Origin: 70-18 sp041691815
GTDB lineage: Bacteria > Pseudomonadota > Alphaproteobacteria > Acetobacterales > Acetobacteraceae
Assembly: GCA_041691815.1 (NCBI GenBank)
Contig: JBEPTZ010000055.1
Coordinates: forward strand, 1 to 28,046
DNA: 28,046 nt
Direction of reading: 5' to 3'
In this document: positions 26,401 through 28,046 of the stretch, piece after piece
Numbering within the stretch: position 1 is the stretch's first letter
Layout: each line of letters begins with the position of its first letter
Position numbers and translations under genes: made by a program
Notes under the pieces: model-generated
What the model saw: the letters and a program-made list of their open reading frames with translations, nothing else
The model's database searches: none
What the model was told of the DNA's origin: nothing

Positions 26401-27692
26401 TCCTCTCCAACAGCCACCCCGCGGTCTCCCACGGCGGCTCCGAACTCGCCGCCTGGCGCCTGTTCGAGCAGTTCCGCGCCCGCAAGGACTGGGACACCTG
26501 GCTACTCGGCTGCGGCCGCGAACCCGCAGCAGGCCGCCTCGGCAGCGCCATCAGCCAGCCGTTCTCCGACCGCGAATTCCTCTACGCCGCCGGCGGCTTC
26601 GACTGGTTCAAATTCGCCAACACCGACGAAACCTTCCCCGCCGCCTTCGAGGCCGTGCTGCGCGACACCCAGCCCGACATCCTGCACTTCCACCACTACA
26701 TGAATTTCGGCGTCGAAGCCTTTCTGATCGCCCGCCGAATCCTGCCAAACGTCCGCATCGTGCTGACCCTTCACGAATTCCAGGCGATCTGCAACCACAT
26801 GGGCCAGATGGTCACCAGGCCCGACCTATCACTCTGCTACGCCGCCTCGCCGCGCGCCTGCAACCGCTGCTACCCCGACATCCCCCGCGCCGACTTCTTC
26901 CTGCGCAACACCTACCTGCACCGCTTCTTCGCCCTGGTCGACCAGTTCATCGCCCCCAGCCACTTCCTCGCCACCCGCTTCGTCGAATGGGGCATCCCCG
27001 CCGAAAAAATGGCAGTCATCGAAAACGTCATCGCCGAACCCGCCCCCGGCCCCACCACCCCCCGCACCCCAGACGGCCTGCTGCGCCTCGGCTTCTTCGG
27101 CCAGATCACCCCGCTGAAAGGCATCTCGGTGCTGCTCGCCGCCGCCGCCCACCTGCACAGCGAAGGCGCCCCGATCAGCTTCGACATCCACGGCGACTGC
27201 TCCAGCCAGCAACCCGAATTCCAGGCCGAATTCCGCGCCATGCTGGCCGAAGCCGGCCCCAACGTCCGCTTCCACGGCCCCTACGACAACCAGCGCGTCG
27301 ATGCCCTGATGCGCGGCTGCGACGCCATCCTTGTCCCCTCGGTGTGGTGGGAAAATTCGCCGGTGGTCATCCAGGAAGCCCTGCGCAACCGCCGCCCGGT
27401 GATCTGCTCGGACATCGGCGGCATGGCCGAAAAAATCCGCCCCGCCCAGGACGGCTTCCACTTCCGCATGGGCAACGCCCTCGCCCTGGCCACCCTGCTC
27501 CGCCACCTCGCCACCGACCGCACGCAGTTGGACACATTGCAAGCCACCATGCGCCAGCCGCCCTCGGCAAACGAGGTGGTGAAGGCGCATGTGGCGCTGT
27601 ATAAGCAAGGAAGCAGCGCTTTTTTGAAAAAAAGCGCGCAAAAAACTTCATCCCCTGGAGTCTCGGATCGCGGTCCGGACTCCAGGGAATAA
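26385..27692 (+). CDS. GT4-family glycosyltransferase, C-terminus supplied by a repeat element
   Basis: A 435-residue GT-B transferase. The ATG at 26385 lies inside the end of the GT2 gene and gives MPRLLILSNSHPAVSHGGSE, a typical GT4 start with the GG loop. The C-terminal lobe has LGFFGQITPLKGISVLL (about 238-254) and the E-x7-E element ENSPVVIQE (Glu323, Glu331) followed by RRPVICSDIGG. The natural family end is probably near HVALYK (about residue 406). The final 29 residues (QGSSAFLKKSAQK, then TSSPGVSDRGPDSRE) are encoded by hairpin element C. Function: transfer of an activated sugar to a growing glycan. Last gene of the cluster. Confidence 0.87.
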   Translation: MPRLLILSNSHPAVSHGGSELAAWRLFEQFRARKDWDTWLLGCGREPAAGRLGSAISQPFSDREFLYAAGGFDWFKFANTDETFPAAFEAVLRDTQPDILHFHHYMNFGVEAFLIARRILPNVRIVLTLHEFQAICNHMGQMVTRPDLSLCYAASPRACNRCYPDIPRADFFLRNTYLHRFFALVDQFIAPSHFLATRFVEWGIPAEKMAVIENVIAEPAPGPTTPRTPDGLLRLGFFGQITPLKGISVLLAAAAHLHSEGAPISFDIHGDCSSQQPEFQAEFRAMLAEAGPNVRFHGPYDNQRVDALMRGCDAILVPSVWWENSPVVIQEALRNRRPVICSDIGGMAEKIRPAQDGFHFRMGNALALATLLRHLATDRTQLDTLQATMRQPPSANEVVKAHVALYKQGSSAFLKKSAQKTSSPGVSDRGPDSRE

Positions 27693-27730
27693 AAAGTTTT
27701 TTTGCTTCTTTTTGTTCACAAAAAGAATAC
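27616..27730. repeat. Composite hairpin element, copy C
   Basis: The left unit has hairpin arms gcgctttttt (27616-27625) and aaaaaagcgc (27628-27637), then gcaaaaaactt. The right unit is inverted: aagtttttttgc, then arms ttctttttgt (27706-27715) and acaaaaagaa (27718-27727). The region 27692-27730 is an exact inverse copy of the 39 bp at 16573-16611. A GC-rich central stem joins the two units. The left unit and centre are inside the coding frame of the last glycosyltransferase. Confidence 0.8.
27653..27703. terminator. Bidirectional terminator candidate inside element C
   Basis: The stem ccctggagtc (27653-27662) with gactccaggg (27678-27687) is extended inside by cgga with tccg. On the plus strand it is followed after 9 nt by a 7-T run (27697-27703). 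On the minus strand it is followed after a few bases by a 6-T run (27646-27641). It lies between convergent genes and could stop transcription both ways. Confidence 0.55.
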
Positions 27731-27775
27731 TTTCTCACACAAACAACCGCCGCCTCAGGCTGATGGCTGCGGCAC

Positions 27776-28046
27776 TCAAAGCCCGGAACGCCGCATCATC
27801 GCCTCGGGATACCGGTCACCCTGCACCTTGAAACCGGAAGACAGGCGGTCAACCTCGGCAAACTCGTCAGGCGTGAGTTGCACGTCAAGCGCGTCAAGAT
27901 TCTCATCCAGGCGCGAGACCTTGCTCGTGCCGAAAAGCGGCACAATCCACTGCTCTTTCGCCAACAGCCAGGCAAGTGCGATCTGCCCAGGGTGCGGATT
28001 CCGACGATGCCGCCCACTTATTCCGAGATGATCGCGCCCACCATTC
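27776..28046 (-). CDS. Aldo/keto reductase, C-terminal part (cut by the window edge)
   Basis: The frame on the minus strand is open from the right edge to a stop at 27776. PGQIALAWLLAKEQWIVPLFGTSK, split here as PGQIALAWLLAK and EQWIVPLFGTSK, followed by RLDENLDALDVQLTPDE and the tail GDRYPEAMMRRSGL, is the C-terminal end of an NADPH-dependent aldo/keto reductase. It includes the nucleotide-binding GTSK...RLDEN region. The about 17 residues before it at the window edge (NGGRDHLGIS, then GRHRRNPH) do not look like the expected helix. Either this subfamily diverges, or there is a frameshift or truncation near 28010. Catalytic Asp/Tyr/Lys/His residues lie outside the window. Confidence 0.7.
   Translation of the reverse strand, partial: NGGRDHLGISGRHRRNPHPGQIALAWLLAKEQWIVPLFGTSKVSRLDENLDALDVQLTPDEFAEVDRLSSGFKVQGDRYPEAMMRRSGL

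Overview
This is GC-rich chromosomal DNA with dense, tightly packed coding. It looks like an alphaproteobacterium of the Rhodospirillales, most likely the Acetobacteraceae. That assignment is an inference from the divergent sdhE-mfd/recG block, the protein flavour and the style of the intergenic palindromes; no rRNA or other marker is present to prove it. No tRNA, rRNA, CRISPR array, transposase or phage gene was seen.

Layout. (1) 1-878: a DUF2272 lipoprotein whose reading frame runs back through a GC-rich double palindrome at the left edge. (2) 902-2073: a nitric-oxide response operon with two NsrR-type operators, a 54-residue membrane protein, a group III truncated hemoglobin and NsrR. (3) 2222-4111: a creatininase-family enzyme (minus strand) and a DsbA/FrnE-like oxidoreductase (plus strand), separated by 390 bp holding a good promoter, a palindrome and a possible very small ORF. 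(4) 4108-9975: mfd and sdhE on the minus strand, divergent from recG. (5) 10136-11169: a small lipoprotein and a DUF1203 protein. (6) 11298-16571: a six-gene operon, with an ABC ATPase, an ABC-2 permease, a GldG-like auxiliary protein and a DUF4340 protein, followed by a NUDIX hydrolase and a small membrane-anchored protein. (7) 16626-17983 (minus): the Tat-exported molybdoenzyme MsrP and a small two-helix membrane protein where MsrQ might be expected. A PLP-dependent sulfur amino-acid lyase diverges from them at 18308. (8) 19408-27692: a surface-glycan cluster of four glycosyltransferases and a GalE-type epimerase. Two of the transferases share an N-terminal helical-looking repeat. (9) 27776-28046: the C-terminal part of an aldo/keto reductase running off the right edge.

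How the parts work together. The NO operon should be repressed by NsrR until NO damages its Fe-S cluster. Mfd and RecG are housekeeping DNA-repair enzymes. MsrP repairs oxidised methionine in the periplasm. The glycan cluster probably builds or decorates a cell-surface polysaccharide or glycoprotein.

The most distinctive non-coding signal is a family of AT-rich hairpin elements. One copy lies in each of the three convergent intergenic gaps of the window (after nsrR, after the 109-residue protein, and at the end of the last glycosyltransferase). In the last case the element also encodes the C-terminal tail of the glycosyltransferase. Codon and strand composition also change visibly, from G-ending codons around recG to C-ending codons in the last glycosyltransferases.
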